A stretch of 64,000 nucleotides of DNA from Gottfriedia solisilvae (GTDB taxonomy: Bacteria; Bacillota; Bacilli; Bacillales; Bacillaceae_G), in NCBI RefSeq assembly GCF_002128405.1, contig NZ_NETJ01000002.1:248001-312000 (forward strand), in the 5' to 3' direction. The translations under genes were made by a program, and so were the position numbers. How positions within the stretch are numbered: position 1 is the first letter of the stretch; each line of letters opens with the position of its first letter. Of this stretch, positions 8,021 through 16,884 are shown one piece after another. The notes under the pieces were generated by a model, which saw only the letters and a program-made list of their open reading frames with translations, made no database searches and was not told where the DNA came from.

Positions 8021-8863
8021 ATGGGTAACGCTTTGGTATTTCAGTCTGATTTTGGTTTGCTAGACGGAGCGGTTAGTGCTATGTATGGTGTTGCTTGTAG
8101 TGTGAATCATGATTTAAAGATGTACGACTTAACCCATGATATTCCTCAGTACAATATATGGGAAGCATCCTATCGACTGGTTCAAACGATGAATTATTGG
8201 CCAGAGGGAACAGTTTTTGTTTCAGTAGTCGATCCAGGAGTTGGTTCAGATCGAAGAAGTGTTGTAGCTAGAACAAATTCAAATCATTACATCATTACCC
8301 CTGATAATGGAACATTAACGCATATTTCAAAAAATGATGGGATTAATCAACTGAGAGTAATTGATGAGGAAATCAATAGATTACCTAATTCAAGTGAGAG
8401 TTATACATTTCATGGAAGAGATATTTTTGCCTATACAGGAGCTCGCTTAGCTTCTGGGATAATTGATTTCGAAAATATTGGACCAGAAGTTGATCCAAAT
8501 TCATACATAAAACTACCTACGAAAGAATGCACTAGAGAAAACAATAAAATAAATGGAACCATTGATATTCTTGATATTCGATACGGTAGTATATGGTCAA
8601 ATATTGGTAGAACAGAGTTTATTAATCTAGGGGCCAAGTATGGGGATACTGTTGAAATTTCGATTGAAAATGAAGGGAAAAACATTTTTCATAAGTTAGT
8701 TAAATATGGAAAGTCATTTGCCGATGTAAATATTGGTGAACCGATTCTTTATGTTAACAGTCTCGATCAAATGGCTGTTGCTGTTAATCAAGGATCATTC
8801 ACGAATGAATATGGTATTTCAACAGGTATTGACTGGACGATTTCAATCAAGGTTTCAAATTAA
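8021..8863 (+). CDS. SAM hydrolase (SAM hydroxide adenosyltransferase, DUF62)
   Basis: This is a 280-residue member of the DUF62 family, whose studied members cleave S-adenosylmethionine to adenosine and methionine using water. It starts with the QSDFG motif (D10). The catalytic triad of the hydrolase branch (Asp-Arg-His) can be placed as D71, R78 and H131: D71 in VVDPGVGSDRRSV with R78 seven residues on, and H131 in TFHGRDIFA. ITPDNGTL (about 92-99) is also conserved. Presence of the Arg and His argues against a chlorinase or fluorinase. The ribosome site AGGGGTG precedes the ATG. The ECF S-component gene begins 36 bases downstream, suggesting the enzyme acts in the same salvage path as the transported compound. 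Confidence 0.9.
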   Translation: MGNALVFQSDFGLLDGAVSAMYGVACSVNHDLKMYDLTHDIPQYNIWEASYRLVQTMNYWPEGTVFVSVVDPGVGSDRRSVVARTNSNHYIITPDNGTLTHISKNDGINQLRVIDEEINRLPNSSESYTFHGRDIFAYTGARLASGIIDFENIGPEVDPNSYIKLPTKECTRENNKINGTIDILDIRYGSIWSNIGRTEFINLGAKYGDTVEISIENEGKNIFHKLVKYGKSFADVNIGEPILYVNSLDQMAVAVNQGSFTNEYGISTGIDWTISIKVSN

Positions 8864-8899
8864 AAAATAGAGAAAGAAAGTAAAGAGGGAGAGTGTAAA

Positions 8900-9454
8900 A
8901 TGAATAGCAATTTGTCGATTAAAACGATTGTTGCAATCGGAATTGGAGCAGCAGTGTTTATTATTTTAGGAAGATTTGGTTCAATACCGACTGGAGTTCC
9001 TAATACAAATGTTGAAACAGCATATGCATTTTTAGCACTTATGGCTGTTTTATATGGACCGCTTGCTGGATTATTAATAGGACTAATTGGTCACACATTA
9101 AAGGATGCAATTTTCTATGGTTCTCCTTGGTTTAGTTGGGTAATCGCATCTGCAATTGTTGGATTAATCATTGGTCTTGCATCAAAAAAAATCAATATCC
9201 AAAATGGCGAATTTGGTAACAAAGGTATGATTCAATTTAATTTGATTCAAGTACTTGCAAACGCATTAGCTTGGTTTGTTGTTGCTCCAGCATTAGATAT
9301 TTTAATTTACTCAGAACCAGTTAATAAAGTCTTTGTTCAAGGTGTTGTTGCAGGTGTAGCAAATATTGTTACTGTTGCAATTTTAGGAACGATTCTATTA
9401 ACAGTATATGCAAAAACAAGACCAAAACAAGGTAGCTTAACGAAGGATATGTAG
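8900..9454 (+). CDS. ECF transporter S component, UPF0397 family
   Basis: This 184-residue integral membrane protein has about five or six hydrophobic segments. The family signature is visible: [18 protein letters not shown] near residue 30, then [20 protein letters not shown] near 50-75. This matches UPF0397, which databases often label riboflavin-type ECF S components; the true ligand is unproven. S components bind the vitamin-like substrate and dock on an ECF energy module, encoded here by the next two genes. The neighbouring SAM hydrolase makes a methionine- or adenosine-related ligand a reasonable guess. A strong terminator follows its stop, so it may be made in excess over the ATPase and T subunits. 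Confidence 0.88.
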   Translation: MNSNLSIKTIVAIGIGAAVFIILGRFGSIPTGVPNTNVETAYAFLALMAVLYGPLAGLLIGLIGHTLKDAIFYGSPWFSWVIASAIVGLIIGLASKKINIQNGEFGNKGMIQFNLIQVLANALAWFVVAPALDILIYSEPVNKVFVQGVVAGVANIVTVAILGTILLTVYAKTRPKQGSLTKDM

Positions 9455-9481
9455 TCGGTGGAAATCTCACCGACCTTTTTC
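9454..9481 (+). terminator. Terminator or attenuator between the S component and the ATPase gene
   Basis: GTCGGTG-N7-CACCGAC with CTTTTT. The stem begins directly at the stop codon. Partial read-through would lower expression of the downstream ecfA and ecfT genes relative to the S component. Confidence 0.85.
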
Positions 9482-9530
9482 ATTTTCATATAAATGAACC
9501 ACAACTTAAAATTTTATTGATTAAAGGAAG

Positions 9531-11240
9531 ATGAAATTGAAAAAAGCAATTATTGAGTTTCGTAACTTTTCGTTTCAATACAAAGCGCAGGCCAAACCAA
9601 CACTGAAAGATATTAATTTAACCATTTACGAAGGAGAAAAAATATTAATTGTTGGTTCGTCAGGTTCGGGTAAAAGTACTATTTCACATTGTTTAAATGG
9701 ACTAGTTCCATCTTTTTACGAAGGAGAAATAAGTGGAAGTTTAAAAATTAATGGTAAAGAAACAAGAAATCAATCAATTTTTGAGTTATCTCAACATGTA
9801 GGTACCGTTTTACAAGATCCAGATGCTCAATTCATTGGATTGACTGTCGCTGAAGATATTGGATTTAAATTAGAAAATACTGGAGTACATCAATCAGAAA
9901 TGATAGAAACGGTAAAAAGTATTTCGAAGATGGTTGGAATTGATCGTCATCTACATTCAGCTCCTCACCAATTGTCAGGAGGACAAAAGCAAAGAGTAAC
10001 GCTTGGTGGGGTAATGGTAGATCAAGCAAATATATTATTATTTGATGAACCACTCGCGAACTTAGATCCAGCAACTGGAAAAATTGCGATGGAATTAATC
10101 AATGATATTCATCAAAAAACGAATAGTACAATTATTATTATTGAACATCGTTTAGAAGAAGTTCTTCAAATTGATATTGATCGAATTATTGTCATAAATG
10201 AAGGCGAAATCCTAGCTAATGTAAGTACTAATGAATTACTTAGTGCAAACTTACTAGAAAACTTAGGAATACGTGAACCTCTATACATCACTGCTTTAAA
10301 ATATGCAGGGTGTGAGATTACCCCTGAAACAGAACCGAAAAATATTGATTCGATAAAAATAGATTCATATATTAACAAATTAACAAGATGGTTTCACCGT
10401 GCAGAGAAATTAAAAAAATTAGTAGACGATGAAGTTGTGTTAGAACTAAAGTCAATTGATTTTAGTTACAGACAGAATGAAAAAATCATTCATAATGTGT
10501 CCTTTAAAATAAATAAGGGTGAAATGGTTAGTATTGTTGGAAAAAATGGAGCAGGAAAATCCACTATTTCTAAATTAATTTGTGGTTTCTACCAGCCGAC
10601 AAACGGAGAAATCTTTTTTGAAGGTAATGATATGAAGCATTTATCGATAAAAGAACGTGCAGAATTTATTGGAATTGTCCTGCAAAACCCAAACCAAATG
10701 ATTTCTCAAACATCTATTTTTGATGAAGTAGCTTTAGGTTTGAAATTTAGAGGAGTCTCACAAGATGATATAAAAGAAAGAGTAATGAAAACATTAAAGG
10801 TTTGTGGCTTATATGAATTTAGAAACTGGCCAATTTCTGCTTTAAGCTTTGGTCAAAAGAAAAGAGTAACAATTGCAAGCGTACTTGTATTGAATCCAAA
10901 AATTCTTATATTAGATGAACCAACAGCTGGACAAGACTATAAACATTATAATGAGATGATGGAATTTTTAAAGGAACTACAAGATAATGGAATGACAATT
11001 ATTTTAATAACTCACGATATGCACTTAATGCTTGAATATACAAAAAGAGCGATTGTATTTTCTGATGGACGGATCATTGCAGACGATTCTTCTGCTAACA
11101 TTTTGACAAATTCAGAAGTTATTAAACAAGCGAATTTAAAAGAAACATCATTACAGCAGTTAGCTAAAAAAGCAAATATATTCAATTCTGTTGAGTTTGT
11201 ACATAAATTTATAGAATATGATCGGAGGGTTCGAGCTTGA
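9531..11240 (+). CDS. ECF transporter double ATPase (two fused ABC domains)
   Basis: This 569-residue protein carries two ABC ATPase domains in one chain. Domain 1 has Walker A GSSGSGKST (about residues 43-51), signature LSGGQKQRVTLGG and Walker B LLFDEPLANLDP. Domain 2 has GKNGAGKST (about 338-346), SFGQKKRVTIASVL and LILDEPTAGQDY. The linker at about 245-300 is probably the DUF3744-like segment seen in ATPases that accompany UPF0397 proteins. It powers the S component with EcfT. The ATG is only two or three bases from AAAGGAAG; a TTG six bases further on is better spaced and may be the real start. The stop overlaps the EcfT start (TGATG). Confidence 0.92.
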   Translation: MKLKKAIIEFRNFSFQYKAQAKPTLKDINLTIYEGEKILIVGSSGSGKSTISHCLNGLVPSFYEGEISGSLKINGKETRNQSIFELSQHVGTVLQDPDAQFIGLTVAEDIGFKLENTGVHQSEMIETVKSISKMVGIDRHLHSAPHQLSGGQKQRVTLGGVMVDQANILLFDEPLANLDPATGKIAMELINDIHQKTNSTIIIIEHRLEEVLQIDIDRIIVINEGEILANVSTNELLSANLLENLGIREPLYITALKYAGCEITPETEPKNIDSIKIDSYINKLTRWFHRAEKLKKLVDDEVVLELKSIDFSYRQNEKIIHNVSFKINKGEMVSIVGKNGAGKSTISKLICGFYQPTNGEIFFEGNDMKHLSIKERAEFIGIVLQNPNQMISQTSIFDEVALGLKFRGVSQDDIKERVMKTLKVCGLYEFRNWPISALSFGQKKRVTIASVLVLNPKILILDEPTAGQDYKHYNEMMEFLKELQDNGMTIILITHDMHLMLEYTKRAIVFSDGRIIADDSSANILTNSEVIKQANLKETSLQQLAKKANIFNSVEFVHKFIEYDRRVRA

Positions 11241-12070
11241 TGAACAATCCTATGCTTTCTTATATCAGCAAAGATTCCTTCATTCATGATTTAACGGGTG
11301 CAACAAAACTCATCTTTTTCGTATTGTGGTCAACGACTGCTATGGTAACATATGACACTAGAATTCTATTAGCGATGTTTCTAATGGGTATATTATGTTT
11401 TAAAGTTTCCAAAATAGCGTTTAAACAGGTTTCTTTTGTACTTTATTTTATTTTGTTTTTTATGTTATTTAATAGCTTGATGACCTTTATTTTTGCACCG
11501 TATCAAGGGGTTGAAATTTATGGGACAAGACATATCTTATTTCATATTTTTGGAAATATCAGTATTACTGCTGAACAATTATTCTATCAATTTAATATTA
11601 ATTTGAAATATTTCACGGTTATTCCCGTTGGTATCTTATTTATTGTAACAACAAATCCGAGTGAGTTTGCCGCTTCGTTAAATAAAATAGGGGTTAACTA
11701 CAAAATTGCTTACTCAGTTGCAATTGCATTACGATATATTCCAGATGTGCAACGAGATTATCAAGATATTTCATTTGCACAACAAGCGCGTGGATTGGAA
11801 TTATCAAACAAACAAAATTTATGGAAGAGAATCGTAAATTCTGTTTCAATACTAATGCCCTTAATTTTTTCTAGTTTAAATCGAATAGAAGTTATTAGTT
11901 CTGCAATGGAATTAAGAGGGTTTGGCAGTAAAAACTATCGAACATGGTATAATGAACGAAATTTTGAAAAGAGAGATTATATTACATTTATTTTTATTGG
12001 TATTTTATTTTTCGGATCGTTATTCATTACTTTCCATGATGGCAATCGTTTTTATAATCCCTTTCTTTAA
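11240..12070 (+). CDS. ECF transporter transmembrane subunit EcfT
   Basis: This is a 276-residue membrane protein of the CbiQ/EcfT family. The ATG at 11240 overlaps the previous stop by one base and has CGGAGGG ten bases upstream; a TTG one codon earlier is less likely. It has about five or six membrane helices and the two cytoplasmic coupling motifs of the family: AQQARGLEL (about residue 180) and MELRGFG (about 225), which contact the two ATPase domains. With the double ATPase it forms the energy module, here dedicated to the adjacent S component. Confidence 0.9.
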   Translation: MNNPMLSYISKDSFIHDLTGATKLIFFVLWSTTAMVTYDTRILLAMFLMGILCFKVSKIAFKQVSFVLYFILFFMLFNSLMTFIFAPYQGVEIYGTRHILFHIFGNISITAEQLFYQFNINLKYFTVIPVGILFIVTTNPSEFAASLNKIGVNYKIAYSVAIALRYIPDVQRDYQDISFAQQARGLELSNKQNLWKRIVNSVSILMPLIFSSLNRIEVISSAMELRGFGSKNYRTWYNERNFEKRDYITFIFIGILFFGSLFITFHDGNRFYNPFL

Positions 12071-12077
12071 AAAACGT

Positions 12078-12119
12078 AAAAAGAAGTTTACTAAACAAAA
12101 GAGTAAACTTCTTTTTTAT
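12078..12119 (+). terminator. Terminator of the ECF operon
   Basis: AAAAGAAGTTTACT and AGTAAACTTCTTTT pair over 14 bases around a short loop, followed by a T tract. Confidence 0.85.
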
Positions 12120-12318
12120 TTTAAGTATAGATGTTAGAGCAAAATTACAAAAAAAGTAAAAAATGAATAAAAGTTCTTAATACTTTTATTAAATTAAATT
12201 TATCATCATTTTTTTGGGATTTATAAGGATAATAGGCTAATTTATTAATAATTTAAGGTTTCATAAACTATACAAATTTATGTAAATAAATTTAATCTTA
12301 ATATATTTATTATCATTA

Positions 12319-12392
12319 TATAGTAAAGTTAGTGAAAAAATTCACAAATTTTCCACAGACAAATTTGTGAATTTTTTGTAATATTTACTATA
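12319..12392. repeat. Large two-part inverted repeat
   Basis: Outer arms TATAGTAAA (12319-12327) and TTTACTATA (12384-12392) enclose perfect 17-base inner arms at 12335-12351 and 12361-12377, with a nine-base loop, TCCACAGAC. Inner arms run from six A to six T, so the structure could terminate transcription in either direction, or act as an operator. Confidence 0.8.
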
Positions 12393-12523
12393 AGTTAAGT
12401 TGTTAAGACAACTAGTCCAATGATTACATAAGATAAAAATATTTTATTACTAGTTGTGGATGTTAGTTGTTCTTTAATAAAAATTAACTAAAAATTAAAA
12501 ATTGGAAAGGAAAGATTAGTATT

Positions 12524-13249
12524 ATGAAATTTGCAAAAATCGCAATAGGAAGTGTATTGGGGATTACAACCGTAGTTGGAGCCTCTCATTCAATTTTAGC
12601 AGCAACTGATGGGGTACCTTCTGTAGCCAATTCAGATGCTTCAATTACATTTTTATCAGGAACTGGACCAAGTACACCAGTAGATCCTGAAAATCCAACA
12701 AACCCACTTAACCCTACCGATCCCAATAATCCAACAGATCCATCCACTGGTAATACTGGACCATTAACATTAGATTATGTATCTTCAGTAGACTTTGGCT
12801 CTCAACAAATCTCTAGCTCAACGGAAGTGTATTCTTCAAAATCGAAAAAACCATTTATCCAAGTTAGTGATTTTCGTGGAACAGATGCTGGGTGGACAGT
12901 ATCTGCAAAAGCAAGTACTTTTTCAACGGATGGTGGTACTACAGCTTCATTGCCAGGTGCAGTGTTAACATTTAAAAATGGAGCAGTCATAACACCAGAT
13001 GTATCTGTAGCACCAACTCCAGAGCAAACTGTAACATTAAATGCAGATGGTACGGCTTCTTCTAAAGTAGTATCTGCTAAGCCAGGTACTGGTATGTTTA
13101 CTTGGTTAACAAAATGGTTTGGAGAAACACCTAATGACGAGAATTCTCTTAATAATAATGTTACGTTAACGGTTCCAGCAGGTGCTGCTTCAGTTGGTAA
13201 TCATGAAGCAACTGTTACTTGGACACTCACTGATGCTCCTGGACAATAA
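12524..13249 (+). CDS. WxL-domain surface protein
   Basis: This 241-residue secreted protein has a signal peptide (about 1-27, ending SILAA), a threonine/proline-rich linker (about 48-80) built from repeats of PxxPxNPT type, and a C-terminal WxL domain. The domain shows its first Trp motif at DAGWTVSA (W124) and the terminal motif VTWTLTDAPGQ. WxL domains bind the cell wall non-covalently and are usually encoded beside a DUF916 protein, as here. The start has AAAGGAAAG upstream. A strong terminator separates it from the DUF916 gene, so it may also be transcribed alone. Its ligand is unknown. Confidence 0.9.
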   Translation: MKFAKIAIGSVLGITTVVGASHSILAATDGVPSVANSDASITFLSGTGPSTPVDPENPTNPLNPTDPNNPTDPSTGNTGPLTLDYVSSVDFGSQQISSSTEVYSSKSKKPFIQVSDFRGTDAGWTVSAKASTFSTDGGTTASLPGAVLTFKNGAVITPDVSVAPTPEQTVTLNADGTASSKVVSAKPGTGMFTWLTKWFGETPNDENSLNNNVTLTVPAGAASVGNHEATVTWTLTDAPGQ

Positions 13250-13289
13250 TTATTAGATTTAATATTTAATTAGTTTGATAACAGGTTGG

Positions 13290-13342
13290 GCTCGAAGAAT
13301 CAGTACTTTGAAAATAAGGCTATTATTCTTCGAGCTTTTTTA
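13290..13342 (+). terminator. Terminator after the first WxL gene
   Basis: GCTCGAAGAAT (13290-13300) and ATTCTTCGAGC (13325-13335) pair perfectly over 11 bases, followed by TTTTTT. Confidence 0.85.
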
Positions 13343-13398
13343 ATATGTAAGATTTTTTTACAAGTATTGAACAAATTCATCGAGGAGAGCAGAAGTAT

Positions 13399-14433
13399 AT
13401 GAACTTAAAGTTACAAAAATATATATTAATTTTCTCCGTCATAGTAATTGCATTCACAATCATCCCATTCTCAGTGAATGCGTCCGAGAGTGATGTTGGT
13501 TTTTCGGTTCGGGCGATCATTCCAAAAAATCAAATTGATCCACTGAAATCGTATTTTGATTTAAAAATGAAACCTGGACAAAAACAAGTAGTTAAGATTG
13601 AAGTATTTAATAGTAGTTCCCAAGAGGAAACCATTGAAATGGATGTTGCTTTTGCTACTACAAATAGAAATGGATTAATAGATTATTCAGAAGTTGACAC
13701 CAAACGAAAAGATGAAAGCTTACAATTTCCTTTAACAGAAATTGCTAAAACAGAAAATAAGGAGATTGTGATCCCCGCTGGTAAGTCTAAGATTGTTCCA
13801 ATCAACATTTCAATGCCAAAGCAAAAATATGATGGGGTAATTTTAGGAGCGGCTCATTTTAAAAAGAAGTTAAAAGAGACGAATGAAAACTCAACATCAG
13901 GCGTCGAAATAAAAAATCAATATGCATATGTAGTAGGAATAAAATTGACTGAAACAGCAAAAGATGTTTATCCAGATTTACATTTAAAATATATAAAACC
14001 GAAGTTAATTAATTATCGAACAGCAGTTGTTGCAAATATTCAAAATAGCGAAGCAGTAATTGTTGAAAACATGGATGTAACAGCAAAAATATATAAAAAG
14101 GGATCAACTAAACATATATACAGTTCAGATAAAAAAGATTTGAACATGGCCCCAAACTCAAATTTTGAATATCCGATTGATTTGAAAAATGATCCTCTAA
14201 AACCTGGAACATATCGTTTGAAAATGAAGGCAATTATCGGAACCCAAATCTGGGAATGGGATGAAGACTTCACAATTGGAAAAGTAGCAAATAACTTAAA
14301 TGAGAAAGCACTTGAATTAAATAAAAGTTACTTATGGTGGTATATAGGTGGAGGAATGTTACTCTTACTTGTTTTACTATTTATCATTGCTAAAAAAGTA
14401 AGAATGAAAAGTGATAGAGTTCAAGATAAATAG
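13399..14433 (+). CDS. WxL-interacting protein (DUF916/DUF3324), membrane-anchored
   Basis: This 344-residue protein has a signal peptide (about 1-28), an extracellular DUF916 region (about 33-150, with SYFDLKMKPGQKQ and IPAGKSKIVPINI), a DUF3324-like region (about 160-295), and a C-terminal membrane helix (about 312-333) followed by a basic tail. This is the standard WxLIP layout; in enterococci such proteins bind both the WxL domain and peptidoglycan. It sits between two WxL genes and precedes the second by 28 bases. GAGGAGAG lies upstream of the ATG. It likely holds both neighbouring WxL proteins at the surface. Confidence 0.9.
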   Translation: MNLKLQKYILIFSVIVIAFTIIPFSVNASESDVGFSVRAIIPKNQIDPLKSYFDLKMKPGQKQVVKIEVFNSSSQEETIEMDVAFATTNRNGLIDYSEVDTKRKDESLQFPLTEIAKTENKEIVIPAGKSKIVPINISMPKQKYDGVILGAAHFKKKLKETNENSTSGVEIKNQYAYVVGIKLTETAKDVYPDLHLKYIKPKLINYRTAVVANIQNSEAVIVENMDVTAKIYKKGSTKHIYSSDKKDLNMAPNSNFEYPIDLKNDPLKPGTYRLKMKAIIGTQIWEWDEDFTIGKVANNLNEKALELNKSYLWWYIGGGMLLLLVLLFIIAKKVRMKSDRVQDK

Positions 14434-14461
14434 CTTATGATTTTTAAGGAGAAGGTGGAAA

Positions 14462-16144
14462 TTGAAAAAAATAATACATAAAACGTTAATATATCCAAAG
14501 TCCTCACGTGTCTCATTAAATATAATTGTCTGTGCTATGGTCATTTTATCAACCAATTTATTACCTTCACAAATAATAGCTCAGTCAAACCCTAATGAGA
14601 TAAAAGCTAGTACATTAGAAGTTTGCCCATTAGGAGAAGAATTGGTGAAGCCAGTTACACAAATTAAAAGTGGGACGAGTACTACTTTTTCAAATATAGC
14701 GTTTGCTAGTGATTTGAAGGAGACTGTATTTAATGGGAGGACTCAATTGCAAATTAATGGCACGGAATGGCCTCGTTTTTCAGGTGAAACTCATCGGTTA
14801 ATGTATGCTGATAACAGACTTTTTGCATTAGGGATTTACGATACAATTCTCATAAATAAGATGGCATTGGCTGCAGGTATTAAATTCGATACTTTAATTG
14901 GTGAAGTTTACGCTGTATCTATCCCGTATAATTTCGGATTATATGATGCAACTGGTGATGAGTATCAAAATTTTTTATACGAATTGTTCAATTCTAACCA
15001 ATTATCATTAAAAAAGGGATCTATTCCACTTACTAAGGACGGACAAACTGGTACTGTAAATTTTACATTTATAGGTACTGGAATAACGGTTGGATTAGCC
15101 TTTGGCCTTGAATCTACTAGTGAACTAAAGAAACATAAGGATATGAGAATTGTTTCCTTCAATCCTAGTGTAAAAATGGTGAAACAAATACAACAAATTT
15201 TTCCTGATATAAATCTATCTCAGGCGATAGCAGCGAAATTAGGTAAGCAAATAACGGATTACGTATCAAAGGAAGAATTGGAATCTGTTCAAGACTTAAC
15301 AGCAACAAATAAATCCATTCAAGACTTAAGTGGTATGCAATGTTTAACTAAAATTAAAGATATTAATTTCTCAACAAATCAAATTAGCGATCTAAGTCCA
15401 TTGGCTGGGTTAACGAATTTAACCAATTTAAGAATAGATCATAATCATATCTCTGATTTGAGTCCTTTAAATGGGTTAAATCAATTAACCCATTTAAATC
15501 TAGTAAATCAATCAATCCAATTAGAGCAAGGAACAATCAGAGTCCCAACATTAATCACTATTTCAAATTCGAATGGGAGTACACCACCAATTGTTTGGTT
15601 ACAAGGAACAGGGACATATGAAAATGGCAACCTTATTTGGAGTACACCTGGAGACAATCAATTAACATGGAGTAATTATGTAACGATTGGTAATGCTAGT
15701 TCTGATTTTAATGGAAAAGTGTTACAAAATACCATTGGATTTTTATATTTTAAACAAGTCCCTGATTCAATTAATTTCCAGACTACAACAATTCCTTCAA
15801 AGGAAACAATCATCCAAAGGGATGATTCCAATTGGGAAATGTCTGTGTATGACGAACTCCCTGGTAGAGGATGGCATATTACAGCTACAATTGACACCCC
15901 GTTAACGTCTACGAGTAATTCATCGCATAAATTGTTAGAGGCACTAGTTTATGTTGATGAAGGAAATACAACTCCATTAAGTAAAACGCCTTTAAAAGTA
16001 TTTGAGTATATTACTGGGACAGAATCTATTATCCCTATTAATTGGGAGGCTAATAAAGGGGTTTTATTGAAAATAAATCCTACGGAGGTTTATGCAGAAT
16101 TATATACTACAACAATTAATTGGACATTGACTGATGCACCTTAA
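14462..16144 (+). CDS. Leucine-rich-repeat WxL surface protein (internalin-like)
   Basis: This 560-residue secreted protein starts with TTG after AAGGAGAAGGTGG. The N-terminal signal peptide is long (about 1-41, basic then hydrophobic). An unassigned globular region follows (about 50-240), then an internalin-like cap and leucine-rich repeats (about 270-365, with repeats such as ISDLSPLAGLTNLTNLRID and ISDLSPLNGLNQLTHLNL). The last 190 residues form the WxL domain, with GWHITA and the terminal TINWTLTDAP. LRR-WxL proteins are thought to contact host or matrix ligands. It is probably co-transcribed with the DUF916 gene. The N-terminal region has no motif I recognise. Confidence 0.88.
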   Translation: MKKIIHKTLIYPKSSRVSLNIIVCAMVILSTNLLPSQIIAQSNPNEIKASTLEVCPLGEELVKPVTQIKSGTSTTFSNIAFASDLKETVFNGRTQLQINGTEWPRFSGETHRLMYADNRLFALGIYDTILINKMALAAGIKFDTLIGEVYAVSIPYNFGLYDATGDEYQNFLYELFNSNQLSLKKGSIPLTKDGQTGTVNFTFIGTGITVGLAFGLESTSELKKHKDMRIVSFNPSVKMVKQIQQIFPDINLSQAIAAKLGKQITDYVSKEELESVQDLTATNKSIQDLSGMQCLTKIKDINFSTNQISDLSPLAGLTNLTNLRIDHNHISDLSPLNGLNQLTHLNLVNQSIQLEQGTIRVPTLITISNSNGSTPPIVWLQGTGTYENGNLIWSTPGDNQLTWSNYVTIGNASSDFNGKVLQNTIGFLYFKQVPDSINFQTTTIPSKETIIQRDDSNWEMSVYDELPGRGWHITATIDTPLTSTSNSSHKLLEALVYVDEGNTTPLSKTPLKVFEYITGTESIIPINWEANKGVLLKINPTEVYAELYTTTINWTLTDAP

Positions 16145-16191
16145 ATAATAATTTTAACTGAATAATATTTTCTCTGTTACATTTATAGATG

Positions 16192-16232
16192 GTACACCAC
16201 TATATAATTTGTGGTGTGCTTTTCTGTTTTTG
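16192..16232 (+). terminator. Terminator of the WxL operon
   Basis: GTACACCAC and GTGGTGTGC pair around a 10-base AT loop, followed by TTTTCTGTTTTT. Confidence 0.75.
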
Positions 16233-16380
16233 GCTCTGGATAAAAATAGAATGTTGATTTCCACTGTTCGTTTTATAAAGGGCATTTACTGAGTCAACTC
16301 GGCGCAATTTAACATTTTTGTTTCTTTTACGAGATATATAGATTATTTTAAGAATATGGTAATTCTAAAGGAGGATTATA

Positions 16381-16833
16381 ATGGATACTGATTTATACTT
16401 AGCAAGTCGGTCTAGCAGACTTTTAGCCGTATTGATTGATGCTTTTATAACTTTTTTATTCTTCATTCTAATGGCATTTTTAACAGGTATTTCAACATCT
16501 GAATTTATCGATAACACATTTAATGTAAAGTTTTTCATAATCTCGATATTGAGCATTTTGATATTTAATGTCATTATTCCTACATTTGTATGGAAGGGGC
16601 AGACACTTGGGAAACGTTGGATAAAAATTGCAGTTGTAAAAGATACAGATGAAGAAGTTGATTTGGTTACGATGTTATTAAGATCAGTTTTTTTATTTTT
16701 TGGTCAAATAACTTTGCCAATCATTTCAAAAATTATCAACCTTATCGCTTTTATTGATCCATTGCTAATTTTTAGACAAAATAAAAAAACAATTCACGAT
16801 ATAATTGCGAAAACGAAAGTAATTGATGTTTAA
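16381..16833 (+). CDS. RDD-family membrane protein
   Basis: This is a 150-residue membrane protein. The RDD family signature is seen in SSRLLAVLIDAFIT (Arg near the start, Asp in the first helix), followed by two long hydrophobic helices (about 15-38 and 48-70), then WKGQTLGKRWIKIAVVKD, and a final helix region ending DPLLIFRQNKKTIHDIIAKT. The function of most RDD proteins is unknown; some act in transport or stress tolerance. AAAGGAGG lies upstream of the ATG. It is convergent with the next gene and shares a bidirectional terminator with it. Confidence 0.85.
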   Translation: MDTDLYLASRSSRLLAVLIDAFITFLFFILMAFLTGISTSEFIDNTFNVKFFIISILSILIFNVIIPTFVWKGQTLGKRWIKIAVVKDTDEEVDLVTMLLRSVFLFFGQITLPIISKIINLIAFIDPLLIFRQNKKTIHDIIAKTKVIDV

Positions 16834-16838
16834 TTGAT

Positions 16839-16882
16839 AAAAAAAAGAAGATAGCCTAATTTATATAGGCTTTCTTCTTTTT
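16839..16882. terminator. Bidirectional terminator between convergent genes
   Basis: AAAGAAGATAGCCTA and TAGGCTTTCTTCTTT pair around ATTTATA, with an A tract on the left and a T tract on the right. Confidence 0.85.
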
Positions 16883-16884
16883 TA

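Larger units (their letters stand above)
12071..12523. other. 450-base AT-rich gap before the WxL locus
   Basis: The gap holds the ECF terminator, a large inverted repeat (12319-12392) and a second, nine-base inverted repeat, ACAACTAGT/ACTAGTTGT (12408-12416 and 12449-12457). No ORF with a ribosome site is present. The WxL gene promoter must lie in the right half, but no convincing -35/-10 pair was found. Confidence 0.7.
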
